This document shows, in pieces, positions 1 through 10,913 of a DNA stretch of 64,000 nucleotides. Source of the stretch: Dendrophyllia cribrosa (taxonomy: Eukaryota > Cnidaria > Anthozoa > Scleractinia > Dendrophylliidae). Where the stretch lies: positions 57,584,672-57,648,671 of the forward strand of contig JAJLRJ010000001.1 in assembly GCA_024195265.1 (NCBI GenBank). Direction: 5' to 3'. The notes beneath the pieces are model-generated. The model saw only the letters and a program-made list of their open reading frames with translations. It was not told where the DNA came from and did not search any database. Both the position numbers and the translations under genes were made by a program. Every line of letters starts with the position of its first letter. The stretch's first letter is position 1.

Positions 1-56
1 GAGTTAGCGCGAGGTTCGAGTTAGCGAGGGTTCGAGTTATCGGGAGTCGACTGTAT
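1..56. mobile_element. end of a TA-type MITE with short subterminal repeats
   Basis: The first 47 bases hold about three copies of a 16-bp unit, TTCGAGTTAGCGAGGG and variants, followed by GTCGACTGTA. Repeated units of this kind next to an ACTGTA terminus suggest the end of a Tc1/mariner-type MITE whose other end lies outside the window. No coding potential. Family assignment is inference. Confidence 0.4.
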
Positions 57-420
57 ACCTTATTTTGGCTAGCAATAATGTTAGCGACGGTTTTATATTT
101 AAACAACGACACTGACAAATTATTTGTTTAGAGAAAAGAATGATATGATTGATCAATATGTATTCTTTTTTAACAAACCCAAATGTTATGTCAACAGCAC
201 TTAAGTTTTGCAGAGATATATCATGCCCTTCCAACCAGTTTCTTACTGATAGCCCAAAGGTCCAAGTGATGCAAGTCCCTGCTACATGACCCCTCGTGTC
301 TGACCACCTTTTTGCCTGAAGCGAAGTGTTAGTGACGTCATATCAGTTGGTAAAGAAGGAACTTGGCCTGGCCACTGACAACTCAGTTGTCATTCAACCT
401 TGAACAGATCTCCGCAAGCC
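57..420. other. no gene or named repeat recognised
   Basis: AT-rich sequence with only chance short ORFs. Nothing attributable to a known family was seen. Confidence 0.4.
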
Positions 421-670
421 CAGTGAGGTCATCGGGGGAGGGGAGGGGGGTGGGGGGTACTCCCGACAATGTAGGATATGATAGGTGTGTGCCGCCAAGG
501 TTCTCAAATCCTGACCCTATTTAAGGGTAGGAAATCGAGATTTGATACCCTTTTTAAGGCCCAGTTTTAACGGACCATATCTTTTTCGTTTTGCGCATTG
601 GGGTGGATACTGCAATTTAGTGACCCTATCTAGGCCACAATACCAAAAATACCAAAAAGGATCCCCTATT
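421..670. mobile_element. poly-G-ended MITE fragment
   Basis: A G-rich tract leads into GGGGTACTCCCGACAATG and then several ACCCTATTTAGGG-like internal repeats. The same terminus occurs in opposite orientation near 60990-61016 (ATTGTCGGGAGTACTCCCC), which identifies it as a dispersed element end. It abuts the TIR of the next element. Confidence 0.45.
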
Positions 671-672
671 TA

Positions 673-2306
673 GGGACGGACCATTAGAAAAGTGATTGGG
701 GTGGGGGGAGGTGGGGGAAAAAAACAAAAAAAAATTCGCGCAAGGGAAAATACCAGGAAAAAAAATTCGTGCAAAGTTCAAGGCAAAGAAAAAAAATTCA
801 TGCAGAAGGAGAAGTCCTATTGTGGTTGTTATTTAATATATAAAAGCTGCCAAAGTGCTCTTGGCGTTTCAAAACTTCAAAACATTCTTGGGGCCTTCCT
901 ATACTATTATTTATAAATAAAGACATTTGATAGTGTTCATTGAAGTGTTTACCTCACACTGCATGACATGACAACTGTAAGGTGATATAATGAATTCATA
1001 TTTTCAATTCAATAGCCGGAAAGCGCAAATTTCAGTTGCCAACATGCAAACCAGTAGATTCAAAAAAAGTTTTATTCCACATAATTGTTACAAATGATAG
1101 GTTTTTTTTAGCTGTATTATAGTCCATCCATAGTATTTTAGGTATTCTTATAATTGTAGTATAAACATTTTTAATTATTTTTTAAAATATTTTGTGAAAG
1201 TTGGCATATTAAATTCAGCTGGCCTTGGGGCTGTAAGTTTTAACTTCAATAAACTATCTATCTATCTATAATATCTATCTATCTATAATAAATATGATAA
1301 ATACATGTAATTATCCATAAACAGTTTCAATATTAAATAACTTTTTAACATATTAATATTTGTTTAATTAAAAAAATTATTTGTGCCCACAATAAAATTA
1401 GAGGGGTCCCCTTGATGAAAAATTCTATAACACAATGAAAAAGTTCATTGATACAAAGCTATAGTGATTGTTAAAACTTTAACTGTTACCAACATGAACT
1501 GATCAACAACATCAACAGCAACACTGCTAATTTAAAAAAAAAATAATAGCACAAAGTCTGGTTTTCATTGGCAGCCAGTGTACCTGCAACATACATTGTA
1601 TACTGCATTACTATCAGTAATATGTAATCCAAGAATATGGGAACCAGACTATTATAAAACTAGATAGTCACTTACATGCATAATACAAGTTGGTCGGAAA
1701 CATCATAATCAGTGATTGAAAAAAATGTGAGAGGAGGTCGATCAAGGATATTAATGTATTTGACATAAATATAAATATTTGACATAATGTAAAATGAAGG
1801 GGGAAAGTATCCAGTAAAAGAGTGTACATAGTATTAAATAAGATGAAGAAGAATTTCACCATAAAATTCACTTTCAAATTTAAAGTACATGCTAAATACA
1901 TTGTGATATAAAAAATAGAATTTGAAGTGTTGCCTACTGTATATTTTAATATAACAGCTTCTTGATGCCAACATTTGTAAAACATTTGATATGAATTGCT
2001 GTTAAAAAGTGTATAATGAAAAGAAAACAATCAGTAAATAACAAACAGTACATAACATTTTGATGTTAACTATTCCCAATATATATTTTTCAAATCTACG
2101 TAATGGTCAAAAATGGTTTTCAAGTATTACACCTTTTTTTAATTAGTAAATGACAAACAAAGCAATATTTGTCTGAAAAAAAAAATTCGTGCAGAGGGTT
2201 TCACCTGCAAAAAAAATCCTGCACAAGCAATGGGCGAAAAAAAAAATTCCTGCAAGCTGAAAATCCCCCCCCCCCCCCCCCCATCACTTTTCTAATGGTC
2301 CGTCCC
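673..2306. mobile_element. 1.63-kb non-autonomous TIR transposon, TA target
   Basis: Termini are inverted copies of GGGACGGACCATTAGAAAAG, flanked on both sides by TA (671-672 and 2307-2308). G/C homopolymers and subterminal AAAATTCNTGCA repeats lie just inside both ends. The TA duplication fits Tc1/mariner or ISL2EU-like elements; which one is not decided. No transposase ORF was found. The interior at 1050-1290 resembles a LINE 3' tail ending in AATAAACTATCTATC with a (TATC)n microsatellite. Confidence 0.7.
1250..1292 (+). repeat. (TATC)n microsatellite, possible LINE 3' tail
   Basis: TTCAATAAACTATCTATC is followed by interrupted TATC repeats. A polyadenylation-like AATAAA directly before a microsatellite is typical of CR1/L2-type LINE 3' ends. 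No coding part of the LINE is visible upstream. Confidence 0.4.
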
Positions 2307-2308
2307 TA

Positions 2309-2632
2309 ACGAACTCGGGAAGTTTTTAATGAAACGCGTAACGAACTCGGGAAGTTTTTAATGAAACGTGTAACGAACACGGGAAGTTTTTAATGAAACG
2401 TGTAACGAACTCGGGAAGTTTTTAATGAAACGTGTAACGAACTCGGGAAGTTTTTAATGAAACGTATAACGAACTCGGGAAGTTTTTAATGAAACGTGTA
2501 ACGAACACGGGAAGTTTTTAATGAAACGTGTAACGAACTCGGGAAGTTTTTAATGAAACGTGTAACGAACTCGGGAAGTTTTTAATGGAACGCGTAACGA
2601 ACTCGGGAAGTTTTAAATGGAACGTGTCATTA
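2309..2632 (+). repeat. 32-bp tandem repeat, 10 copies
   Basis: Ten head-to-tail copies of a 32-bp unit beginning CGAACTCGGGAAGTTTTTAA. Units 3 and 7 share the variant CGAACACGGG, so units 2-4 recur as 6-8, giving a higher-order period of four units (128 bp). A shorter five-copy version lies at 26748-26912 at the corresponding place in the second duplication copy. Confidence 0.9.
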
Positions 2633-2639
2633 ATGCCGG

Positions 2640-2774
2640 ACGTTTTGTTATTACAGCACAAAATATCAATTTAGCTGCAACAGAAGCATGCGACTCTATT
2701 TTATGTCCATTCTGGGCCGGATAGTACATATATCTATTATTCATACTGGAATCCAATCAACCAAACCACCCCCC

Positions 2775-2805
<31 letters not shown>

Positions 2806-3515
2806 CCCACCCTCTTCTCCGGTAGCAAAGGTGGAAGTCATATGCATCATAAGAAACGTAAGGAGTAAGGAGTTTTAAATAGCGAAGAAACTTAGGGAAG
2901 TTAAATGCGTGACCAGCCCTTCAGAGTGATGATAAAAGTGATATCTTCCCATGTGCATGTTGAGATATGATTTTTCCGCAGTGGGAGAAATACTTGTATT
3001 TCACTGAAGTTTATATAATAACTGTAATAATATTGAATGACACTTGAAGTCTATATTCAAATTATAAGAGCCGTGGTATATTTGTTCACTTTTACTCTGG
3101 CCTTGGGAAGACTACTATAAATTGCCATTGTAATAACCTTGCATTTTAAGTTATTTTAAACGTGGCAGTAACGTTATATCATGATATTTAGGTCACAGGC
3201 CGAAACAATATCCAGTTCAGTTGCGTTAGATAGGCATAAATAGTGCATGCATGCCTTTGTTTCAGCTAAATTGATACTCAGTGAGTGCTGTATCGATAAA
3301 ACTTCCCAACTCAACAACTTCCCGCCTTCGTGACACGTTTCATGTCGCCTTTCAGTTTGGGTGTGTATGTTGTGTAATTTTGTTTTCCTGACTTTACCCA
3401 GCCAACTATGATCTTGACGTAAATGACTTAGACGGCAGCAAAGATCGATCTATTCAAAATTTTAAGCCATATGTTATGCGCATGTTATTTCGACTCTTCT
3501 AATATTATCTTATCC
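2640..3515. other. non-coding part of duplication copy 1
   Basis: No gene seen. It aligns with 26920-27015 plus 29690-30580. A C homopolymer of about 40 bases sits near 2770-2812 and its counterpart near 29718-29745. Confidence 0.6.
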
Positions 3516-3519
3516 TTTA

Positions 3520-4512
3520 GATTGGTTTTCCTTAACCCGTGAAACACATAGTCTAATGCGCCGATCAATTCGAAACATCAACATCCCCCCCCGGGCAATG
3601 CCCCGGGCATTTGAACTTTTGAAGATCGACTTGTTCAAATTCCCGCCCCGTTGGGCCAAAATTGCATTCAAATACCCCACCCTAGCACTGGATTTGACTG
3701 TCAAATGCCCCTTCTAACGATAAAATGTTTTTAGTGAGATTAAAAAATACACTTTGCATTCACTTTTTCTGATTTATTCTAGCTACTGTTTTCCTCGAGA
3801 ATATACTCAACTGAACCGCGTATACTTTGCAACTGATATTTCACGGCACTCCTGTGGCACTCCTGTGGTTGTCTTGGGGATTTACTTTCGATATTTTTTG
3901 AATTGAGTAATTTCTCGTGTGATCAACAAATATTGCAAAAATATTTAGCAACGCGGTTGATTCATTTTTGGAAGCGTTAATTTCCACGAGGTGAAAAATT
4001 ATTATTCTAAACGCGTTTTATATCAACTGACAAATGTTTCCTTAAAGAATTTTCTGTTTGAGAGAGTTCATTTTGCAGTGGCTGGCACAGGACTGGCAAT
4101 GCAGTCAGCCATCTTGACTTCGAAATCTAAAACGCGTTGAATGGCAGTTGAATTTAACTTTTCATACAAACCTTCAAAAACACTGCAAAGCTTTGTCAGC
4201 CCATTTTACTAGCCATTCACTAACAAAAACGATATTGCCCCCTTTAAATTGCTCCATGTTGAATCTGAACTTCCGGTTCAAATTCCCACCCCACCCAGGC
4301 AAAGTCAAATTCCCCACCCCTGGGATGGCCTTTCACATCAAATTCCCGACTCCCCGGGCACAGAAAATGTTCAAATACTCGGGGCTTGCCCAAGGGGGGG
4401 GGGGGGGGGGGGGGGGGGGTGGGGGGGGGGGGATGTTGATGTTTCGAATTGATCGGCGCATAATAGCGTGTACTATTCTACTAACTATTTCACGGGTTAA
4501 GTAAAATCACTC
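3520..4512. mobile_element. TA-flanked MITE split by a Harbinger-type element
   Basis: The outer parts carry CTTAACCCGTGAAAC on the left and TTTCACGGGTTAAG on the right, the same TIR as the 143-bp MITE at 30641-30783. Its middle is interrupted by the element at 3557-4460. The insertion point differs from that of the relative in duplication copy 2. Confidence 0.7.
3557..4460. mobile_element. 904-bp PIF/Harbinger-like non-autonomous element
   Basis: Perfect inverted ends TGCGCCGATCAATTCGAAAC are flanked by the direct trinucleotide TAA (3554-3556 and 4461-4463). A TWA target duplication is the PIF/Harbinger signature. C and G homopolymers lie just inside the TIRs. The ORFs predicted inside encode low-complexity Gly or Pro runs and are not genes. 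Confidence 0.75.
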
Positions 4513-5420
4513 TATCTAAACTCATGATATCTTATCTCATGTCAAGACATCTTATGTTAACTTTATGCTATCTAATTGTAGCTTATTATATTTCGTCTTC
4601 TTTTCTCGCTTTTTTTTATATTCTGTTCTCTTCTCTTCAATAGTGGCATGCATGTTATTTTGGATGTTTATTATCTTTTATGAAATAATATGTTTCAAGT
4701 TTTCCTTATTTACACTCGGAAAGCGTTCAAAGTGGAATAAACAAATCAAATACGATGAAAGAAGAGGATTATATACGAGAAAGTTTATTTCTTACAAGAC
4801 ATTCATTCAGTTCTTTGAAATTTGGTACGACTCAATGTTTCAAATTAAAATTAACAGCGCATCTATAGCTTTGAAAATGAACATATATAACTAAAAAATA
4901 TACAATTTATAACAAAAGCGATAGATCCGAAGGAATGTATGTATGAAAACTCTAGCACTTGGTCAACGAATACCATCAACGTTGGAGTTTAGTCGTTGAC
5001 AGCCTGAGGAGTGACCGGGAAAAGGACAACAGTATGCTCTCTCGGACCTCCAGCGAAAGGGAACGAAAATAATGCTTCAAAACAGGCGAGCTAGATAGCA
5101 TCTAGGGGAGAACAGGCATGTGGCGTGATCCTCAGGAAACAGCTATTACAGTTTACAGTTCAGTTACAGTTATGCTATCAAAACAGTAGACCGGAAAGCA
5201 AAGGTGAAGTCATATGCTTCATGCGAAACGCTGCGATCAAAGTTAAGGCTCAGTACATTTCAGCTCGGCCTCAAACGTACGCCTTCAACCTAAATGTTCC
5301 TTCTCTGTTGAAACACGTTCTTACTACAAACAACCGTCCCATGCGCTATAAATACATGCTGAACGTAATGATTTCAAACCAATACTATTGGACCCTAGCA
5401 TTCGAGGAAGTTAATTTCAT
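4513..5420 (+). other. VWA1 upstream region
   Basis: No gene recognised. The segment from about 5100 matches two separate places upstream of VWA2 (37375-37536 and 40466-40621). In VWA1 the two blocks are contiguous, which represents the state before transposon insertion. Confidence 0.6.
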
Positions 5421-5428
5421 TATAAAAA
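5421..5428 (+). promoter_or_regulatory. TATA box of VWA1
   Basis: TATAAAAA lies exactly 83 bases upstream of the ATG. The same motif at the same spacing precedes VWA2, and the surrounding roughly 200 bases are conserved between the paralogues, which supports a functional core promoter. Confidence 0.65.
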
Positions 5429-5721
5429 TAGCCCATCTCGGCTGCCTTAATCATTCCTAAAGCAAAAAGCAAGCGAAGAGAAAAGAAAAAGGTCAGCTTG
5501 AAGATGTCAGAACTTGTTGTTCGATTTGCCGCCGTGGTCAGTTTCCTGGTTGTGTTGTTAAGTGGGCAGAGCTCAGCCAACTTTTGGCGTCCCGTCAGTT
5601 TGCCGTCATGATCAGACCCAACAGATCAGTACTACGAGTGTAAGTTTTTTTGAATGCATACGAATGGATTTTCCTTTTACACGATGTGTCAGCCCACAAT
5701 TGACCATTGCTCACCATTTGA

Positions 5722-5801
5722 GTTCTCAGTAGCTCAGTGGTTAGATCATCCGACTAGTGTACGGAAGGTCGTGGGTTCGAATACCATCTCTCCACACTTA
5801 T
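5722..5801 (+). ncRNA. tRNA-like sequence in VWA1 intron 1
   Basis: TAGCTCAGTGGTTAGATCA matches a Pol III A box and GGGTTCGAATACC a B box. Between them an anticodon-like loop CTAGTGT would read AGT (Thr). The acceptor arms do not pair convincingly, so this is a tRNA-derived SINE head or tRNA relic, not a functional tRNA. Confidence 0.5.
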
Positions 5802-6722
5802 AATTCTATTTATATTATGTGAGATAAATTGTCATATAAAAACAGTCAATTATGTCACTAACAGAGTCTAACTTTGGAGTCTGCTAAAAGTCATTTTACA
5901 AATTTATGAAAAACAAACAGCACGCATTAGATGGTCCTCAATTTATAAACGTTTTCTTTGTTCTTTGTTTGCAGCTTTTCAAAATGTTTCTTCCCCGAAT
6001 GTCACCGCAAGTAAGCTCATGACCAATTTCCTGCACTTACATCCGAAAAACTCCGATCGCGTAAAGAAACAGTCTCCCATTTACACTGAAGATATCGTGG
6101 TTGTAATGGACGGCTCCGGGTCAATTCCTCAGTGCGAATTTGAGAAAGGAAAAAAAGCACTCAAACACATGATGAGTCTAGCTAGTGAATCGGGAAGCGA
6201 TACGAAGTATGCTGCAGTTACCTTTGACACCTCAGCCGTCGTCAACTTCAAGTTTTTACCATACTCCACAGCAGCAAATGAGATAATGAAGATTCCTTAT
6301 CCCGGTGGCTCGACCAACACTCAGGCGGGACTGGCAGAGGCAAAAGAGCTGTTTGACGATTCTTCATCAGGTATATATTTAGAAATAATTTTGCCAGTTA
6401 GAACGAAATTACATGCAGTGTGAAGAAACAAAACAAATATAAATATGGAATGAAGTGTTGACAGGTCAAACACTACTCCAGCTCGTGAAAAATGTAAATC
6501 GTGGCCTCATAGTTTTGATCGCACGAGTATATCCCCAAGAAATTTTCCCCTTTTGTAAGAGATTACGGGAGGATCTTAGTTTGTAAATTTCTCTTAGAAG
6601 TGGTTGACTTAAATTAAATGCCATTTCATTATGAGGATATTCATAAGATTAGGCACAGTCGGGTGGTACGTTGTAACGAAAGCCAAGTTTTTTTCCGCGC
6701 TTTATTCTCATCGTTTTAGGGC

Positions 6723-6839
6723 CGACTTCATGTTACTGAATTTGACTTAAGATGTAATTCTTTGAACGGTAATGTCATTAAAGAGTTTTTGGCCGAATTA
6801 CAAGCTAAAGAAAGCAGTGAATCAGATGAAGAGTTCTAG
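6723..6839 (+). other. possible coding relic with acidic C-terminus
   Basis: Inside VWA1 intron 2 one frame reads about 38 codons ending KEFLAELQAKESSESDEEF then TAG. The acidic tail looks protein-like and is absent from VWA2. The parent is unknown and this could be chance. Confidence 0.2.
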
Positions 6840-6967
6840 CCGAAAAATATTTAAGACTGAAAAGACGTTTTCAAGGACATACTGTTAGAGCTTCAATTCA
6901 GAACAATTCACCACAACGCACAGAATAAGATCATTTAAAATTTTTATTGTATTGTTATATATAATGG

Positions 6968-7087
6968 TAAACAAATAAAATGAAAGGCTGATCGTACAGT
7001 AAGGAATATATTTTTAACCGAAAACATTTTTAATCAGTTAAAAATATATTCCTTACTGTACGATCAGCCTTTCATTTTATTTGTTTA
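6968..7087. mobile_element. 120-bp palindromic MITE in VWA1 intron 2
   Basis: Two near-perfect arms of about 50 bases, beginning TAAACAAATAAAATGAAAGG, surround a short spacer. No counterpart is present in VWA2 intron 2, so it inserted after the duplication or was lost there. Confidence 0.75.
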
Positions 7088-7343
7088 TAATTATTTCTGC
7101 TGTTCAGATCCTTCACAAGGATCCAGTACTTCTAATTTGTCGAGTGGTCCTTTCATTTACAAATTATATATAATAGTATTAAATTTCGCGTGTTTAAATT
7201 TTGCACAAACTTTTGTTCGCGCGTAGTAAATTTCGCGAATTTTTTAAAATCGCGAAAATTAGTAACTAAGAATAAAGGTATTTTCCATTTCTTGCCGTAC
7301 ATCGCAGGCGACTAAGGCGACAGTATGGAAAAGTATGCTCTGC

Positions 7344-7511
7344 CCATCTTTCTCGCAAAAAGAATTTTAACTGCAGATCATGTAAATGAATTCTAACTGC
7401 AGATCATGTACTATCTCAGGATACCGCCGAATTATCTCCTGTTAATAACAACTTAATTAAGTGAATATTTTTCCTTTTCCAAAGGTCGACGTGTTTTTGC
7501 GAGAAAGATGG
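7344..7511. repeat. 18-bp inverted repeat spanning the VWA1 exon 3 acceptor
   Basis: CCATCTTTCTCGCAAAAA at 7344-7361 is the exact reverse complement of bases 7494-7511, the start of exon 3. In RNA they could pair across the splice acceptor at 7484/7485. See findings. Confidence 0.7.
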
Positions 7512-7792
7512 TTTTTCTTGTCACTGATGGCCATTCAAATGTCGATCCACAACTGACCATACCCAATGCACAGGCACTGAAAAACAGCGGAGTCCAGATT
7601 TACGTGGTTGCAGTTGGAAATTACATTTCTGGTATTGACGAGTTGGTGAAGGTGGCCTCCTATCCTCCACAGCAGTTCATTTTCAGAGTCAAAAGTCTGC
7701 AGGGATTCTGGAATGTCATTAAACTGGTTATAAAACGGGTTTCTCCCGATGTTTACACCATCATAAATAGCCATAATGACCCTTCTTGCTAA

Positions 7793-9070
7793 AGCCAGCG
7801 TTCAAAGTTAATATATAAAACAGCTTTGCTTTGTTTGCTAACATGCTGGTAACAGTCAGTGTGTAGAAAGTAGATTGTAGATTTTGACAAGAAGCGGCCA
7901 TTTAAACTTTCTCTTCCAGAATCACATGTCTAGTAAATGTTGGTGTGAACACACTTACTTTTTGACCCAAATATGTAAGCTGTTGGGAAACATACAAGCA
8001 ACTTTAGGCAGTAAATCCACAATACACATTCTCGTTTTGACCAAAACTTTACGCATAGCGCACAAGTAATTTTATAGCTGGCCGCCATTTATGAATAAGG
8101 TTTATGGGCAACTATATGGAAAGCTGTCTGCTTTGATCAGGACGAATCAACAATGAAAAATAACAACGTCGCAAATCAATTCTATACCATGCTGATCATT
8201 CCAAACCGAAGGCCAAAACAGATGTCCATGGATGCTCGCTACTCCATGGGTAATTTAGCCATTCTGGTTAAAACGGGAAGATGTGTATTGTGGTACTAAT
8301 TGCTGCGTTTAAAGTTCCTTGTATTAAGAAGAACTCTCTGCAGTATATTGTTTCTTTTTAGCATTTCTAAAAACAGCGACTTTGTGTTTATGAATTTTGA
8401 ATTTGTCAGTTTTAAGATTGAAAGGGGTTTAAACAGAAAGACCATCTAGACATTGTAGAGCATGAGTATCATTTGGATATGATTTTCGAAAACAAAAATA
8501 ACTTTTTAGTTCCTTGTAGGGGGGAGGTATGAGTGATATAAAATTCGATTGCATTTCATACAGACGATCAGTCCATAAAATTCAACGAGCACCTCCTCCC
8601 TTAAAGCAAGGAACGGTCCTTATGTGTCTGCGTCCTTTAAAAAGGTCCCAACACTCAGTGAGATTTGTGTAATTTTCATTGAAGATCTCATCACAATGGG
8701 CAAGTTGTACTCTTTTTTCCCTTTTCATCGATTAATTATGAACATATAAGGGAATTAATTTTCTAATTTAGTTTTCATTTAGTGAGTATATGTTTGGTTA
8801 CTTATGTACTAGAATGATGAAATGTAATTTCAAGTGATGGAACTGAAACGCTGTGAAGCACCTTTTTATACATGTAGAACGCGAAATAAATTTACGGTGT
8901 TGGCTTTTAATTTTGTTTCTTGATAATGTGTTCTTTCTTTGTCTTTACACTTTGCTCTTGATAATTTGTTTGCCACATTATAACTTTCCGCTTTAATGCC
9001 GGAATAACTGTCACTTTAACTTATAGTTCTATGAGATTATAATGAGTTGTATCAAGACAGAAAAAGGCGC
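7793..9070 (+). other. VWA1 3' flank
   Basis: No further gene. ACAGCTTTGCTTTGTTTGCT just after the stop is shared with the VWA2 3' flank. Near 8925-9045 the sequence again matches 54125-54590, including TTCTTTCTTT at the site where VWA2 has a long microsatellite. Confidence 0.6.
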
Positions 9071-9376
9071 GAGAAAAATACTTTTACACTAAGTATAAGA
9101 AACTCAACAACTGAATAACTAAACTGAACTAGGTATAGGATTGAATGTAAAAAAGTCAAGCGAGAACTCGTATATTCGCAAGTGAAAAGTGTGTTTTAGG
9201 GTTCTCCGATTTAGCGGAAACGGAAAGACTTTTTCCGCCTTGCTAGCTAATTGACGATGAAAATGCGTTGTTGGGTCAATTTGCACAATGCATTTTGACA
9301 ACATAAAAGACTTTCTAAAGCAAATACAATAGGTTGCCGCAATTTTAAAACAATTAAAAGCCCACAAACCTATCAA
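9071..9376. other. no gene or named repeat recognised
   Basis: AT-rich; predicted short ORFs have no recognisable domain. Cellular or mobile origin cannot be assigned. Confidence 0.4.
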
Positions 9377-9820
9377 ATGATCGATAATACGTCACGTGCA
9401 GTGACTTTATATCAGATAAAAACATTCCTATAAATTAGTATGTGGTGTTTTATAAGATATAAAGTCCCGGGGGGGGGGGGGGGGAACTCCCATATAAAAA
9501 TGACGGGGGTGCTCGTCGTACCTTTTAGGGGTCAAAATTTGTACATTGGTACCTCTTAGGGTGCTCAAATTCAAAATGATCCCCGTTGGAATTATCGCGG
9601 TACCTTTTAGGGTATGAAGCCCAGAATATGACATGTGTTGTTTAAGAATTGGTACCTCTCAGGGGTAAAAATTTATTTGAGCCACGCCCATCAAACGAGA
9701 TTCTGGTACCTTTTAGGGTGCTTTTCGAAAATTTCCTACGAGCACCCCCGTCATTTTCATATGGGAGTCCCCCCCCGGGATAAAGTCACTGCACGTGACG
9801 TATAAATATTAATTATCAAA
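9377..9820. mobile_element. nested MITE pair
   Basis: The outer element has inverted ACGTCACGTGCAGTGACTTT arms near 9390 and 9785. Within it at about 9467-9779 lies a second element with CCCGGGGG termini and CTCCCATATAAAAATGACG subterminal arms, flanked by direct ATAAAGT (7-8 bp). The inner element contains about six GGTACCTTTTAGGG-like repeats. Confidence 0.65.
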
Positions 9821-9899
9821 ATATCAACTGACACAACAAATGGTGACTGAATCTTTAATATTCTTTCAACAAACTTTGAACTTCACATGTGCAGAATCT

Positions 9900-10910
9900 A
9901 ATGCAAACAAGAGGCTACACTGGTAGCCTGTACTCATGCGCTTGCATAAGAAAGTTATACAGTTTATTTTAAATGGGTCACGCATCCCTCCCCCTCAACG
10001 AATTTTGCGTGACACACTAAAGAACACACTAAAACACGTTTTCTGTACTCGCTTTGAATATTTAATTTATTGATTCCCGATCAAATACACACTCGTCTTT
10101 TGTTTCCCAAACCGTGACTTCTTTCTGTTACATTTGAAAAGACTACTTTTAAAAGCAATGAAATCAGCAAACGACCGGGCTATTTTTTCAATTTTTAATA
10201 GTGAATCTCAATAACAGAATTACGCGACCGTGCACAAAAACTTTTACTCGGTCTAGACTAAAAGTATGACTAATTTTCGAATAAAATACACCAGTTGTAT
10301 CGGAAATTGCCCTAGAAACTGATTTGGAAATGAAAATTGCAAAACATACACAGACATCTTTGCGTATTAGGCGACGCGTGTGAAGTTAGAACTACAGGTA
10401 TAAAATTAAGTCTTGTTTTGTTTACATAATATCAGATGTCATTACGATTGAATTTTAACATGTTTTATAAATATTTCTCCAAAACTAACCAGAACACAAA
10501 GAAAAAGTAAATCACAAATTGATATCAACATAAATTCTCACCAAAATTTGTAATTTCTTTTACGGTAAAGTCCCTCGTCTGTTTGAAAATTCTTTAAAAC
10601 TCTGCTTCTTCGGTTTTGATCGCCCCACACTGATAAAAGCGTATGAATTTCCTTGAAGCAAGATTAGTTGCTAAAAGGTCTCCTTTTTCTCTACTATAGC
10701 GGCTTTGGGTATTCCTTAAAGCTTTCTCTTTCCATTTTGAATATTTCAAATGTGAGTTATTAATCCGATGACACGAAACTACGGTTTTAAAGACCAAGCA
10801 CATGCCGAGCGCGGCAGCCATTTTTGTAGAATGTTGGTGACCCGAGGACCCGGTCACTAAAATATGCGTGCATAAATTTGCATGCAAAATCTTGACACAA
10901 AAAATAAAAA
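9900..10910 (+). mobile_element. repeat module A, copy 1
   Basis: Starts AAGAGGCTACACTGGTAGCC and ends with TGCATGCAAAATCTTGACAC plus an A-rich run. Its first roughly 190 and last roughly 50 bases are shared with module B, so A and B look like different internal versions of one non-autonomous family. No transposase seen. Confidence 0.65.
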
Positions 10911-10913
10911 AAA

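Larger units (their letters stand above)
5504..7792 (+). pseudogene. VWA1: secreted single von Willebrand A domain protein, exon 1 nonsense codon
   Basis: Three exons, 5504-5639, 5975-6370 and 7485-7792, with GT-AG junctions and phase-1 introns, would give 279 codons. Exon 1 encodes a signal peptide (MSELVVRFAAVVSFLVVLL...). Exon 2 has a propeptide ending RVKKQ and the MIDAS core DGSGS followed by IPQCEFEKGKK. Exon 3 has LVTDGHSN and ends in DPSC. VWA domains bind ligands through a Mg-dependent MIDAS and are usual in extracellular matrix and adhesion proteins. A TGA at 5609-5611 (codon 36) interrupts exon 1 just before the intron, where VWA2 is open. Exons 2 and 3 are otherwise intact. Either the gene is a recent pseudogene, a downstream start gives a product without signal peptide, or the base is a sequencing error or polymorphism. 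Confidence 0.8.
2309..9070 (+). repeat. segmental duplication copy 1, carries VWA1
   Basis: This block matches 26748-about 54600 in order and orientation: the 32-bp repeat, the TATTCAT-G/C-tract region, the stretch around 2880-3500, the CTCATGATATC block near 4520, the promoter, three exons and the 3' flank. It is 6.8 kb against about 27.9 kb for the partner; the difference is mostly inserted elements. Similarity was judged by eye, so identity is not quantified. Confidence 0.8.

Noticed and set aside
1668..2030. 120-residue minus-strand ORF as transposase
   Set aside because: Composition is hydrophobic and AT-driven, with no catalytic motif.
4148..4504. Gly-rich ORF of 118 residues
   Set aside because: It spans a G homopolymer inside the Harbinger-like element; the Gly run has no biological support.
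5722..5801. Functional tRNA-Thr
   Set aside because: A and B boxes are present but the acceptor stem does not pair, and it sits within an intron as SINE-like sequence.
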